Assembly (NCBI GenBank): GCA_031255195.1
Contig: JAIRSZ010000161.1
Span: forward strand, 1 to 35,618
Direction: 5' to 3'
Length of the DNA stretch: 35,618 bases
Source of the DNA: Prevotellaceae bacterium
Lineage (GTDB): Bacteria > Bacteroidota > Bacteroidia > Bacteroidales > UBA932
A program made the position numbers and the translations under genes. Positions 16,865-26,182 of the stretch are shown piece by piece. Numbering within the stretch: position 1 is the first letter of the stretch; each line of letters opens with the position of its first letter. A model generated the notes under the pieces. That model was not told where the DNA came from. It searched no databases and saw only the letters and a list, made by a program, of their open reading frames with translations.

Positions 16865-19066
16865 TCAGTTTCCCTGCTCCGAAAGGAATTTGATGCGCAC
16901 CAGCCTGATTTCGGTTTCGGTAAAATCTTCGGCGCCGAGCGCAGCTAACGCCTCCTGTATGGAATCGTTCTGCGCCTTACTGTAGAAGTAGCTGATGATT
17001 TCGTCGTGCTTGTCCTCGTCTACGTGCTGCTGGATGTAGTAGTTGATGTTGAGCTTTGTGCCGGAATTTACGATGCTTTCAATTTCGGATAGCAGGTCGT
17101 GGAGCTTCAGCTTTTTTGCGGCGGCAATGTCGTCCAAGTCCATTTTTCGGTCGATGCTGCGGATGATGAAGACCTTGTTGGCCGACTTGTGAGGCGAAGA
17201 CTTCACTATCATGTCTTGCGGGCGCACAATGTCGTTTTCCTCCACATACCTGGCGATAAGCTCCACAAAGGGCAGTCCGAATTTTTGCGCTTTTCCCACG
17301 CCCACGCCCTGGCAGTTCAGCAGCTCCTTTATGGTGGTGGGGTAGTGGATGGCCATGTCGCGCAGCGACGTTTCGGGGAATATCACAAACGGAGGCAGGT
17401 TGCGTCGGCTCGATTCGCTTGCGAGCAGGCTCTTGAGCAGGGCAAAAAGTACCTTGTCGCTGCCCGCCGCCGCCGATTTTGAGGCTATGCTGATGCCTGT
17501 ATCGTTGTCGTCGCTGCTGGTAAAGTCCTGGTTTTCGACCAGCATGATGGAGTGCGGATTGTCCAGAAAAGCCCGCCCTTTTTCCGTTAGCGCAAGCAGG
17601 CCGTACTGCTCAATGTCCTTTCTTATGAGCTTGTGGAGAATGCTCTGCCTGAGAATAGCGTCCCAAAATTGCTCGCTTTGTTTCTCTCCTTCGCCAAAAA
17701 CACCCAGCTCGTCGTGTTTGTATGACCTGATGAGCGATGTCGTTTTTCCCCGAATAACGTCTACCACGTACTCAGGTTTGAATTTTTCGCGAATAACCTG
17801 CAACACTTTCAACACCAGCAGCACGTAGGGTTTTCCATCAAACTGCACCTTAGGGTTGAGGCAGTTGTCGCAGCATCCGCAGCGCTCAACGCTGTAGTCT
17901 TCGCCAAAGTAGTGGAGGAGAAGCTTTCGCCTGCACACCGAAGATTCGACGTAGGCCACCGTTTCCATCAGCAGCTGCCGGCCTATTTCCTGCTCGGGCA
18001 AGGGCTTGCCGTGGATAAACTTTTCGAGCCTTTGCACGTCCTTGTGGCTGTAAAAGGCAATGCACTGCCCCTCGCCGTGGTCGCGTCCGGCGCGGCCTGT
18101 TTCCTGGTAGTATCCTTCGAGGCTTTTGGGGATGTCGTAGTGGATAACGAAGCGCACGTCGGGCTTGTCGATGCCCATGCCAAAGGCGATGGTGGCCACA
18201 ATAACGTCCACCTCCTCCATGAGGAACTTGTCCTGGTTGGCCGAGCGTATCGCCGAATCTATGCCGGCGTGGTAGGGCAGGGCTTTTATACCGTTCAGGC
18301 AAAGCGTTTCGGCCAGCTCCTCCACGCGCTTCCGGCTCAGGCAGTAGATGATGCCGCTCTTGCCCGGACGCTGCTTGATGTACTTAATGATTTCCCTCAC
18401 CACATCTACCTTTTGGCGCACCTCGTAGTAGAGGTTGGGGCGGTTGAAGGAGGACTTGAATACCGCCGCGCTGAGCATACCCAGATTTTTTTGGATGTCG
18501 TGCTGCACCTTTGGCGTGGCGGTGGCGGTGAGCGCAATGATGGGGGCGACGCCAAGCTCGTTCACAGTGGCGCGAATGCGGCGATACTCCGGCCTGAAGT
18601 CGTGTCCCCACTCCGATATGCAGTGCGCCTCGTCGATGGCGTAGAACGAAATTTTCACCTGCTGTAAAAACTCTACATTTTCTTCCTTCATGAGCGATTC
18701 CGGCGCTACGTAGAGCATCTTTGTCTTTCCAGACAGCACGTCGTCCTTTACCTGCTGAATGGCGGCGCGGTTGAGCGACGAGTTGATGAAGTGTGCGACG
18801 CCGTCGTCGAGGACAAAGCTGCGCATGTTGTCAACCTGATTTTTCATGAGCGCAATGAGCGGCGAAACCACAATGGCCGTGCCTTTCATGATGAGCGCCG
18901 GAAGCTGGTAGCAGAGCGACTTCCCGCCGCCCGTAGGCATCAATACAAATGTATCGTTGCCGTTAAGTACGTTGCGGATAATGGCCTCCTGATCGCCGAT
19001 AAACTTACCGAAACCAAAGAATTTTCTTAGGTGTTCGTGGAGAGAAATATCATCAATGTAAATCAT
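16865..19066 (-). CDS. recQ: ATP-dependent DNA helicase RecQ
   Basis: MPTGGGKSLCYQLPA, IDEAHCISEWGHDFRPEY, HAGIDSAIR, ATIAFGMGIDKPDVRFVIHYDIPKSLEGYYQETGRAGRDH, zinc cysteines CGCCDNC, HRDC region. Start set at ATG 19066 (MIYIDDISL). Confidence 0.95.
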   Translation of the reverse strand: MIYIDDISLHEHLRKFFGFGKFIGDQEAIIRNVLNGNDTFVLMPTGGGKSLCYQLPALIMKGTAIVVSPLIALMKNQVDNMRSFVLDDGVAHFINSSLNRAAIQQVKDDVLSGKTKMLYVAPESLMKEENVEFLQQVKISFYAIDEAHCISEWGHDFRPEYRRIRATVNELGVAPIIALTATATPKVQHDIQKNLGMLSAAVFKSSFNRPNLYYEVRQKVDVVREIIKYIKQRPGKSGIIYCLSRKRVEELAETLCLNGIKALPYHAGIDSAIRSANQDKFLMEEVDVIVATIAFGMGIDKPDVRFVIHYDIPKSLEGYYQETGRAGRDHGEGQCIAFYSHKDVQRLEKFIHGKPLPEQEIGRQLLMETVAYVESSVCRRKLLLHYFGEDYSVERCGCCDNCLNPKVQFDGKPYVLLVLKVLQVIREKFKPEYVVDVIRGKTTSLIRSYKHDELGVFGEGEKQSEQFWDAILRQSILHKLIRKDIEQYGLLALTEKGRAFLDNPHSIMLVENQDFTSSDDNDTGISIASKSAAAGSDKVLFALLKSLLASESSRRNLPPFVIFPETSLRDMAIHYPTTIKELLNCQGVGVGKAQKFGLPFVELIARYVEENDIVRPQDMIVKSSPHKSANKVFIIRSIDRKMDLDDIAAAKKLKLHDLLSEIESIVNSGTKLNINYYIQQHVDEDKHDEIISYFYSKAQNDSIQEALAALGAEDFTETEIRLVRIKFLSEQGN

Positions 19067-19102
19067 GCTGTAAAACAAGCTGTGAAACAAGCTGCAAAAG
19101 CT
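19067..19102. repeat. Three imperfect 12-bp tandem repeats directly upstream of the recQ start
   Basis: GCTGTAAAACAA GCTGTGAAACAA GCTGCAAAAGCT. Confidence 0.7.
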
Positions 19103-19226
19103 CAAAAAAAATTGCGAAGACAAAGATATAATTTTTTTCTTCATACGCTAACTTTTCGCAGAATTTCAGGCTCGTATATGCCGATTTTTTATATGCTAAT
19201 GGTCAGATTTATAGCATGTTTTGAGA

Positions 19227-19370
19227 AGTAAAGCTGTCGCAGGTTTTGGGCTGCGTCAGGATGAGTGGGCAGGGGCGTATTTTGCCGAGCAGACGAAGCA
19301 GTACCGCCGAAAAGCGTTGCCCTTCGCCGATACTTGCTCCTTTCGGCAGATGCTGTTCGGATCTTTTTAG
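19227..19370 (+). pseudogene. Possible relict C-terminal coding fragment
   Basis: Frame reads RSKAVAGFGLRQDEWAGAYFAEQTKQYRRKALPFADTCSFRQMLFGSF* with no start or upstream domain; protein-like composition, family uncertain. Confidence 0.25.
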
Positions 19371-19610
19371 CGGTAAGCTACGCAGTAAAAAAATACGGCG
19401 TAGCGCGTTGTGCTATATGTATTACGGTAACAATCTCTACAACTACGGCATATTTTTGTTGTATTTGTTAACATTTTTACTAACTAATAGCAAACTCAAC
19501 GAATAAGTGGTATTAATTTGCTGAAAACAAATACATTGCAATGGTTTGAGTGCAAATAAGTTTAGTAATTAATTTTGTATGATTTGCTTTATTTAACCAA
19601 ATAGGAGAAA

Positions 19611-19668
19611 AACAGAAAGGGTTGCCCACGCCGGATTTTCGGCAGGCAACCTCTTCTGTTTTTTTTGT
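19611..19668. terminator. Intrinsic terminator downstream of the Nudix gene (T-rich on both strands)
   Basis: AACAGAAAGGGTTGCC...GGCAACCTCTTCTGTTTTTTTT with an inner GCCG/CGGC stem; - strand also ends CTGTTTTT. Confidence 0.8.
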
Positions 19669-19687
19669 GTTGTCGAATGGTAAATTC

Positions 19688-20203
19688 TTAGTTTTCAACT
19701 TTTCTGCAATGCAGCACTTTCTCTACTTCTCCTTCAAAGTTGTGAGTAAAGATGTTTTTGCCCATTGAGGCAAAAATTTCGTCCACGCTCCAGAAGCGTC
19801 CTTCGCTCACCTCGTTGCAGTCGGGCTGAGGCTGCACTGAGGAGACGGCGGAGTAAACGTACACCAGCTCGCGCTCCACGTCCGATTCGTAAACGTACCG
19901 GAACAGGAAAACAGGACAAATGTCGTGCAGCCCCAGCTCCTCGCCAGCCTCGCGGAGCAGGGCTTCCGCTACCTCCTCGCCATAGCCGACGTGCCCGCCC
20001 ACCGAGGTATCCCACATGTTTGGCTGGATGTCCTTGTGCGCGGCGCGCTTTTGCAGGTATAGCCGCCCCTGCGCATCGAAGTAGTGGAGGTGCACCACCG
20101 GGTGCAGCAGCTTGCTACCGCTGTGGCACTCCGCGCGGGTAGCCTTGCCTGTAACCCGACCGTCGGCGTCTACCAGCGGAAAAATCTCGTCAGATGTATT
20201 CAT
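19688..20203 (-). CDS. Nudix hydrolase (YfcD / isopentenyl-diphosphate isomerase-like)
   Basis: Nudix box GGHVGYGEEVAEALLREAGEELGL; FPLVDADGRVTGKATRAECHSG. Confidence 0.92.
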   Translation of the reverse strand: MNTSDEIFPLVDADGRVTGKATRAECHSGSKLLHPVVHLHYFDAQGRLYLQKRAAHKDIQPNMWDTSVGGHVGYGEEVAEALLREAGEELGLHDICPVFLFRYVYESDVERELVYVYSAVSSVQPQPDCNEVSEGRFWSVDEIFASMGKNIFTHNFEGEVEKVLHCRKVEN

Positions 20204-20225
20204 GTGCGTACAACAAAATTACCGG

Positions 20226-20345
20226 TTAATCGTCAGCATGGCGATATTGAGCGAAGATGCTCTTCACCTGCTCCTTGCTCAGGTTGGTAAATGCCTGAAT
20301 TTGCTCAATGGAAAAGCTGTTGCGCTTTCCACTCCCAAAGGTACG
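20226..20345 (-). pseudogene. Possible remnant of a C-terminal tail like those of Rpn/PD-(D/E)XK transposase-like proteins
   Basis: - strand frame reads ...GKRNSFSIEQIQAFTNLSKEQVKSIFAQYRHADD*; helix-turn-helix-like SIEQI..FT.LS.E.V tail without an N-terminal domain. Confidence 0.3.
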
Positions 20346-20549
20346 ATTTTTTTTGCATGATAAATTCGAGTACTTTCAGAGCAAGCGCGCGGAATTGCCG
20401 AGACATGAGCGGCACGTTTTCGCCACTCTCCGCAGGTTTGCATGGTCTATGGATGTTAAGGCGCTGGTTTTTACGTAAGAAAAACAGCAACGATTTTGTG
20501 CATTGGCCGTGAAGTTGGCAAACATGCTGCAAAGCCGCTAAAAATATTT

Positions 20550-20557
20550 TACCTTTG
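20550..20557 (+). promoter_or_regulatory. Candidate -7 element TACCTTTG upstream of cysK
   Basis: Match to TAnnTTTG; -33 not convincing. Confidence 0.35.
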
Positions 20558-20662
20558 GGGGCAAAATACCATATTTGTGGTATTTCAGGGCTGCTTAAAT
20601 TGCGCTTACTTTGCCGACGCATAATCAAACACATGTTTTACTAAAAAAAATACGGAATCATT

Positions 20663-21610
20663 ATGGCTAAGATAGCAAAAAAGCTGACAGATCTTGTGGG
20701 AAATACTCCCCTGCTGGCGTTGACTGCCTTCGGGAAGAAGCACGCCGTTGTAGCAAACCTGATTGGAAAAGTAGAGTACTTCAACCCGCTTGGCAGCGTA
20801 AAAGACCGCATTGCCCTGGCGATGGTAGAAGACGCCGAGGCAAAGGGAATCCTGAAGCAGGATTATACCATTATTGAGCCTACGAGCGGCAACACCGGCA
20901 TTGGGCTTGCATTTGTTGCTGCCTCCAAGGGCTACAAGCTCGTCCTCACCATGCCCGAAACGATGAGCATTGAACGCCGCAACCTGCTGAAGGCGCTGGG
21001 CGCAAACCTTGTGCTCACGCCCGGATCAGAAGGCATGAAGGGAGCTATAGCCAAGGCCGAAGCGCTGCGCAGCGAAACTCCCAACGCCATTATTCTCCAG
21101 CAGTTTGACAATGAGGCAAACCCTGCCATCCACGAGAAGACGACGGCAGAGGAGATAGTGCGCGATACCGACGGCAAGGTTGACATATTTGTGTCCGGCG
21201 TGGGCACGGGCGGTACGGTGAGCGGCGTGGGCAAACGCCTGAAAGCACTCAACCCCGCCGTGCAGGTGGTGGCCGTAGAGCCTTCCGATTCGCCCGTGCT
21301 TTCGGGCGGCAACCCCGGCGCTCACAAGATACAGGGCATTGGGGCGGGATTTGTGCCTAAAAATTTCGACCGCTCGGTGGTTGACCAGATTATCACCGTA
21401 TCCAACGACGACGCCATTCGCACGAGCCGCGAGCTGGCAAAGACCGAAGGACTGCTGGTGGGAATTTCGTCTGGAGCGGCTGCTTTTGCCGCAACGCAGC
21501 TTGCACAGCTGCCCGAAAACAAGGGGAAAAACATTGTGGTCATCCTGCCGGACACCGGCGAGCGCTACCTTTCGACGGTGCTCTACGCCTTTGACGAGTA
21601 CCCGCTGTAG
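20663..21610 (+). CDS. cysK: Cysteine synthase A (O-acetylserine sulfhydrylase)
   Basis: [81 protein letters not shown]. Confidence 0.96.
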   Translation: MAKIAKKLTDLVGNTPLLALTAFGKKHAVVANLIGKVEYFNPLGSVKDRIALAMVEDAEAKGILKQDYTIIEPTSGNTGIGLAFVAASKGYKLVLTMPETMSIERRNLLKALGANLVLTPGSEGMKGAIAKAEALRSETPNAIILQQFDNEANPAIHEKTTAEEIVRDTDGKVDIFVSGVGTGGTVSGVGKRLKALNPAVQVVAVEPSDSPVLSGGNPGAHKIQGIGAGFVPKNFDRSVVDQIITVSNDDAIRTSRELAKTEGLLVGISSGAAAFAATQLAQLPENKGKNIVVILPDTGERYLSTVLYAFDEYPL

Positions 21611-21653
21611 GCCAACGAAGAAAGAGCAGCTAACCTGTGATTAAATAAATCGA

Positions 21654-21722
21654 GGCAGCAAGATAGCTCCCAAAAGAAGTTGAGGTAAACCTGATAGCTT
21701 CGGACGGGAGCTGTCGGCTGCC
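21654..21722 (+). ncRNA. Nested long stem-loop between cysK and the pyridoxamine kinase gene; possible structured RNA or 3'-end element
   Basis: GGCAGC/GCTGCC, AGCTCCC/GGGAGCT, GAAG/CTTC and AGG/CCT pair in nested order; no poly-T tract follows. Confidence 0.4.
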
Positions 21723-21771
21723 TTAACTGCTTGATAACTTATTAACAACTTATTAATAACCATATTGCTAT

Positions 21772-22623
21772 ATGTCACATCAAAAAAGAGTTGCAGCAAT
21801 CCACGATATTTCGGGATTCGGGAGATGCTCACTGACGGTTGCGCTGCCCATTCTGTCGGCGGCAGGCATTGAGACGGCCGTGATGCCCACGGCGGTTTTG
21901 TCCACCCACACGGGAGGATTTACGGGGTACACCTATCGAGACTTAACGGAAGACCTGCGCCCCTTTGCCCGACATTGGAAGTCGCTGGGGCTAAAGTTCG
22001 ATGCGCTCTACTCGGGCTTTCTTGGCTCGTTTGAGCAGCTGGATATTGTGGGTGAACTTTTTGACGATTTTAAAGAGCAGGGCAACCTCATCATGGTTGA
22101 CCCCGTGATGGCGGACAACGGGGAACTCTACAAAATTTTTTCGCCCGAATTTGCCGGTGGCATGAGGAAGCTGTGCGCCAAGGCCGACATCATTATCCCC
22201 AACATTACGGAAGCCTCGCTGCTGGTGGACGAGCCATACCAGCCCGGCCCATACACGGAAAGCTACATTGAGCGGCTGCTGAAAAAGTTGGGCGACATTG
22301 GCCCCCGGCAAGTGGTGCTCACCGGCACGTACTTCAACGAGAAGGAGCTCGGCGCGGCTGCCTACGACAGGGAAACGGGCAACATATCCTGCCTTTTTGC
22401 CGACAGAATTGAAGGCTACTACCACGGCACGGGCGACGTGTTCGGGAGCGCGCTGCTGGCTGCGCTGCTCAACGATTTTGGCCTGCCGCAGGCGGTAGAG
22501 ATTGCCGTTGACTACACCACAGCCAGCATCCGCAGGACGCTCAACGCAAAAACCGACATCAGGTTTGGCGTAGATTTTGAAAATGGCATCCCGCAGCTTG
22601 TCAAGGCGCTAAAGCTGGGCTAA
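21772..22623 (+). CDS. Pyridoxamine/pyridoxal kinase (PfkB-type, PdxY-like)
   Basis: KRVAAIHDISGFGRCSLTVALPILSAAGIE, PTAVLSTHTGGF, YSGFLGSFEQLD, VDPVMADNGELY, PNITEASLL, YHGTGDVFGSALLAALL. Confidence 0.92.
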   Translation: MSHQKRVAAIHDISGFGRCSLTVALPILSAAGIETAVMPTAVLSTHTGGFTGYTYRDLTEDLRPFARHWKSLGLKFDALYSGFLGSFEQLDIVGELFDDFKEQGNLIMVDPVMADNGELYKIFSPEFAGGMRKLCAKADIIIPNITEASLLVDEPYQPGPYTESYIERLLKKLGDIGPRQVVLTGTYFNEKELGAAAYDRETGNISCLFADRIEGYYHGTGDVFGSALLAALLNDFGLPQAVEIAVDYTTASIRRTLNAKTDIRFGVDFENGIPQLVKALKLG

Positions 22624-22741
22624 CGCAGGGTGGCTGCCTCAAAAGCCAGGTTGTTTTTCGGAGAACACGAAGCAGGGTATTCCATTCTCAAAAATCAAAA
22701 GTCAAAACCAGGCGCGAGGCGGCCACTTTGCTTCTACATTT

Positions 22742-25700
22742 CTAATTTTTCCTGCTTTTTTTAGTGATAAACGTGTACATGGCCGGAACAACGTAGAGCG
22801 TGAGGAAGGTAGAAACGGTAAGCCCGCCTACCACCGCAATACCCATCATGATTCGGCTGTTAGCGCCTTCGCCAGAGGCAAACACCAGCGGTAGCGTGCC
22901 GAGTATGGTGGAGAGGCTGGTCATGAGGATGGGGCGGAAGCGAGCCGCCGATGCATCCAAAATAGCGTCCATGAGCTTTAGCCCGTCGGACTTGCGCTGG
23001 TTGGCAAACTCTACGATAAGTATTCCGTTTTTGGACACCAGCCCCACGAGCATGATGATGCCGATTTGCGAGAAGATGTTCATCGTTTTGGCGTTTATCC
23101 ATAGGAAGAGTAACGCCCCAAACACCGCCAGGGGCACGGTGAGCATGATGATGAGCGGGTCGCGGAAGCTCTCGAACTGTGCGGCTAATACAAGGTAGAT
23201 GAGCAGCAGCGCCAGCAGAAATGCAAACATGAGGCTGGAGGCGCTGTCGCGAAATTCTTTTGATTCGCCGGCAAGCGCCGTGCGGAAGGTATCGTCCAGC
23301 ACCTCTTTGGCAATTCTGTCCATTTCGTCCAGCCCGTCGCCAATGGTTTTTCCCCTTGACAGCCCCGCCGAAACGGTTGCCGACACAAAGCGGTTGTAGC
23401 GGTACAGGTTGGGCGGCGTGCTCGTTTCGCGCAGCGATACGAGGTTGTCGAGCTGCACCATTTCGCCTTGCCCGTTGCGCACGTAGATGGAGCGCAGGTC
23501 GAGGGTTTTGCTGCTCAGCTGCCGCTCCATTTGCCCGATTACCTGGTACTGCTTGGAGTTGATGAAGAAGTAGCCAAAACGCTGCCCGCTCAGCCCCAGC
23601 TGCAACGTTTGCCCGATGTTTTGCGTAGAGATGCCCATCAGGTTGGCCTTGTCGCGGTTTACCTCCACGCGCACCTCCGGCTTTGTAAACTTCAGGTCGA
23701 CGTCGGCCATTTGGAACACGGGGCTTTCGTTGACCTTCTCCATGAACTTGGGGACAAACTCCTTGAGCTTATCGAGGTTGATGCCTTGCAGCACGTACTG
23801 CACCGGCATCCCCACGCGACGTCCGCCAAAGGTGCTCTGCTGCATCACGAACGAGCGGGCGTCGGTGAGCGGATAGAGCTTTGGGGTAAGACTCTCGTAC
23901 ACTTCCTGCTGCGTGCGCTTGCGCTCTGCTGGAGGCGTTAGCATGACCCGCGCAAAGCCGCCGCCAGCCCACGCCCGCGACATGGTGTTCTGCGTTTCGG
24001 GGACGTTTTCGGTAATAACGTCGGTAACGTTGTCCACGTAGCGGCTCATGTACTCGTAGGTGATGCCTTCGGTACCGGTGCTGCGCACGATGAGCAGCGA
24101 GCGATCTTCGAGCGGCGCCATTTCGGACGGGATTTTTTGCCAAAGGAACGCAATACCCACGCCCATGCTCACGAGCACGGCAACGGCTATCCAGCGGTAG
24201 CGCATGAAGCTTGTGAGCGTCCGGCGGTAGAAGCGGGTAAGCCCGCTGAAAAACGGCTCGGTAACGCGGTAAAACCAAGGCTGCCGCGCGCGGCGTTTCA
24301 GTATCTTTGTCGACAGCATGGGCGTGAAGGTCACCGCGACGAAGGCGGAGATGAGCACAGAGCCGGAGATGACAAAGCTGAATTCCCGAAACAGCCGCCC
24401 TGTAGTGCCCTGCAAAAATACGATGGGGAGGAACACCGCCACCAGCGTAATGGTGGTGGATACGATGGCAAAAAATATTTCGTTAGCGCCCTTTATGCCC
24501 GCCTCAAGCGGGGATAACCCTTCCTCTATTTTCACGTAGATATTTTCCATCATCACAATGGCGTCGTCTACCACCAGCCCGATGGCCAGCACGATGGCCA
24601 GCAGCGAGAGCACGTTGATGCTGAATCCCGCGATGTACATGATGAAGAACGCGCCGATGAGCGAAACCGGAATAACCACCGTTGGGATGAGCGTGGAGCG
24701 CCAGTCGCGCAGGAAGAGGAAGATAATGAGCACCACCAGCATAAAGGCAATGATGATGGTTTCGCCCACCTCCTTGATGGACGAGCGGATGAAGCGAGTG
24801 TTGTCGTAAATCATGTTGACAACCACGTCTTCGGGGAGGGTTTTGGCGATTTGCTCCATGCGCTGGTACACCTCGTCGGCAATTTCGATGTGGTTTGACC
24901 CAGGCTGTGGGATAATGGCCACGCCCACGCCCGGCACGCCGTTTTGCTTCATGATGCTGCGCAGGTCTTCGGGACCCAGCTCGGCGTAGCCCACGTCGCG
25001 GAAGCGCACCACCCTGTCGCCCTGCTGGGCGATGATGAGGCGGTTGAAGTCGTCGGGGGTAATCAGCAGCCCCTGTGCGCGGATGCTGAGCGCCACGTTC
25101 TTTCCCTCGATGAGTCCCGAAGGCAGCTCCAGGTTTTCGCGCAGGAGCGCGTCGCGCACGTCCATAGGCGTGAGGCCGTAGCCTGCCAGCTTGCCTGGAT
25201 TCATCCAAAGGCGCATGGCGTAGCGCTTTTCGCCCCAAATGGAGATGGCGCTAACGCCCGATATGGTTTGCAGCTGCTCCTTGTAGGTGAGGTCAGCAAT
25301 TTCGGATATTTCCAGCAGCGAGCGGCTGTTGCTCTGGATGCCGATCATGAGGATGGGGTCGGAGTCGGCGTCGGCCTTTGAGACGGTGGGCGGGTCGCAA
25401 TCCTTGGGCAGGCGGTAGAGCGATCGGGAAACCTTATCGCGCACGTCGTTGGCCGCCGACTCCATGTCGCGGCTCAGCTCAAACTCCACGATGATGCGGC
25501 TTTGCCCCGTGCTGCTGGTGCTGGTGAGCGAGCGTATGCCTTCGATGCCGTTGATGCTCTGCTCGAGCGGCTCGGTGATTTGCTTCTCAATGATGTCGGC
25601 GTTAGCGCCGATATAGCTGGTGCTCACCGAGATGATGGGCGGGTCGACGCTGGGGTACTCGCGCACACCCAAAAAGGTGTACCCGATAAGCCCAAAAATT

Positions 25701-25765
25701 GTAATGATGATTACGAATACGGTAGTAAGTACCGGTCGCTTGATGCTGGTTGAGGAAAGGGACAT
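22742..25765 (-). CDS. RND-family (HAE1/AcrB-type) multidrug efflux permease
   Basis: 1007 aa; SIKRPVLTTVFVIIITIFGLIGY, GLVVDDAIVMMENI, two RND halves, C-terminal GLVSKNGILIVEFAN. Confidence 0.95.
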   Translation of the reverse strand: MSLSSTSIKRPVLTTVFVIIITIFGLIGYTFLGVREYPSVDPPIISVSTSYIGANADIIEKQITEPLEQSINGIEGIRSLTSTSSTGQSRIIVEFELSRDMESAANDVRDKVSRSLYRLPKDCDPPTVSKADADSDPILMIGIQSNSRSLLEISEIADLTYKEQLQTISGVSAISIWGEKRYAMRLWMNPGKLAGYGLTPMDVRDALLRENLELPSGLIEGKNVALSIRAQGLLITPDDFNRLIIAQQGDRVVRFRDVGYAELGPEDLRSIMKQNGVPGVGVAIIPQPGSNHIEIADEVYQRMEQIAKTLPEDVVVNMIYDNTRFIRSSIKEVGETIIIAFMLVVLIIFLFLRDWRSTLIPTVVIPVSLIGAFFIMYIAGFSINVLSLLAIVLAIGLVVDDAIVMMENIYVKIEEGLSPLEAGIKGANEIFFAIVSTTITLVAVFLPIVFLQGTTGRLFREFSFVISGSVLISAFVAVTFTPMLSTKILKRRARQPWFYRVTEPFFSGLTRFYRRTLTSFMRYRWIAVAVLVSMGVGIAFLWQKIPSEMAPLEDRSLLIVRSTGTEGITYEYMSRYVDNVTDVITENVPETQNTMSRAWAGGGFARVMLTPPAERKRTQQEVYESLTPKLYPLTDARSFVMQQSTFGGRRVGMPVQYVLQGINLDKLKEFVPKFMEKVNESPVFQMADVDLKFTKPEVRVEVNRDKANLMGISTQNIGQTLQLGLSGQRFGYFFINSKQYQVIGQMERQLSSKTLDLRSIYVRNGQGEMVQLDNLVSLRETSTPPNLYRYNRFVSATVSAGLSRGKTIGDGLDEMDRIAKEVLDDTFRTALAGESKEFRDSASSLMFAFLLALLLIYLVLAAQFESFRDPLIIMLTVPLAVFGALLFLWINAKTMNIFSQIGIIMLVGLVSKNGILIVEFANQRKSDGLKLMDAILDASAARFRPILMTSLSTILGTLPLVFASGEGANSRIMMGIAVVGGLTVSTFLTLYVVPAMYTFITKKSRKN

Positions 25766-26093
25766 GCGATTAATTAGGTTTATATAGATTACTGAATAAT
25801 GGAAATCAGGGATTTAAAGTTGTTTTTTTTATGCAGGAAGGGGTCGCTTACCGTTGGCTATTCAACCCGAAGGATGCGGGTACCCCCCGACAACCCGGAG
25901 TACGCACCCTACTTTTTGCCCGCGTACAACGCGTACAAAAATATAAAAAAAAGGCAAGCGTGATTCATGAGGTCGAACTTATTTGGCGAAAAAAATTGCT
26001 TGATTGCTTTTTGGTAGCCACAAAAAGCCGCTGAGTAGTAATAAATTGTTTCAGCTTAAGAGTTCAAAGAAAGCATAACTTTTATTTACCGCT

Positions 26094-26123
26094 TTTGAAT
26101 TTAAATGTTTTTCCTTATTTTTG
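26094..26123 (+). promoter_or_regulatory. Candidate Bacteroidetes promoter of gdhA
   Basis: TTTG, 18-bp spacer, TATTTTTG. Confidence 0.6.
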
Positions 26124-26182
26124 CGCCGATTTTGCATAGAAGGTCATTCCTTATCACTCACTTTTAAACCATTAGTAGAACT

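Noticed and set aside
19246-19506. 86-aa + strand ORF
   Set aside because: Its translation is not protein-like; another frame of the same DNA reads better as a relict fragment
25831-26034. 67-aa ORF between the RND permease and gdhA
   Set aside because: Basic low-complexity translation, no clear RBS or family; likely chance ORF in an intergenic region
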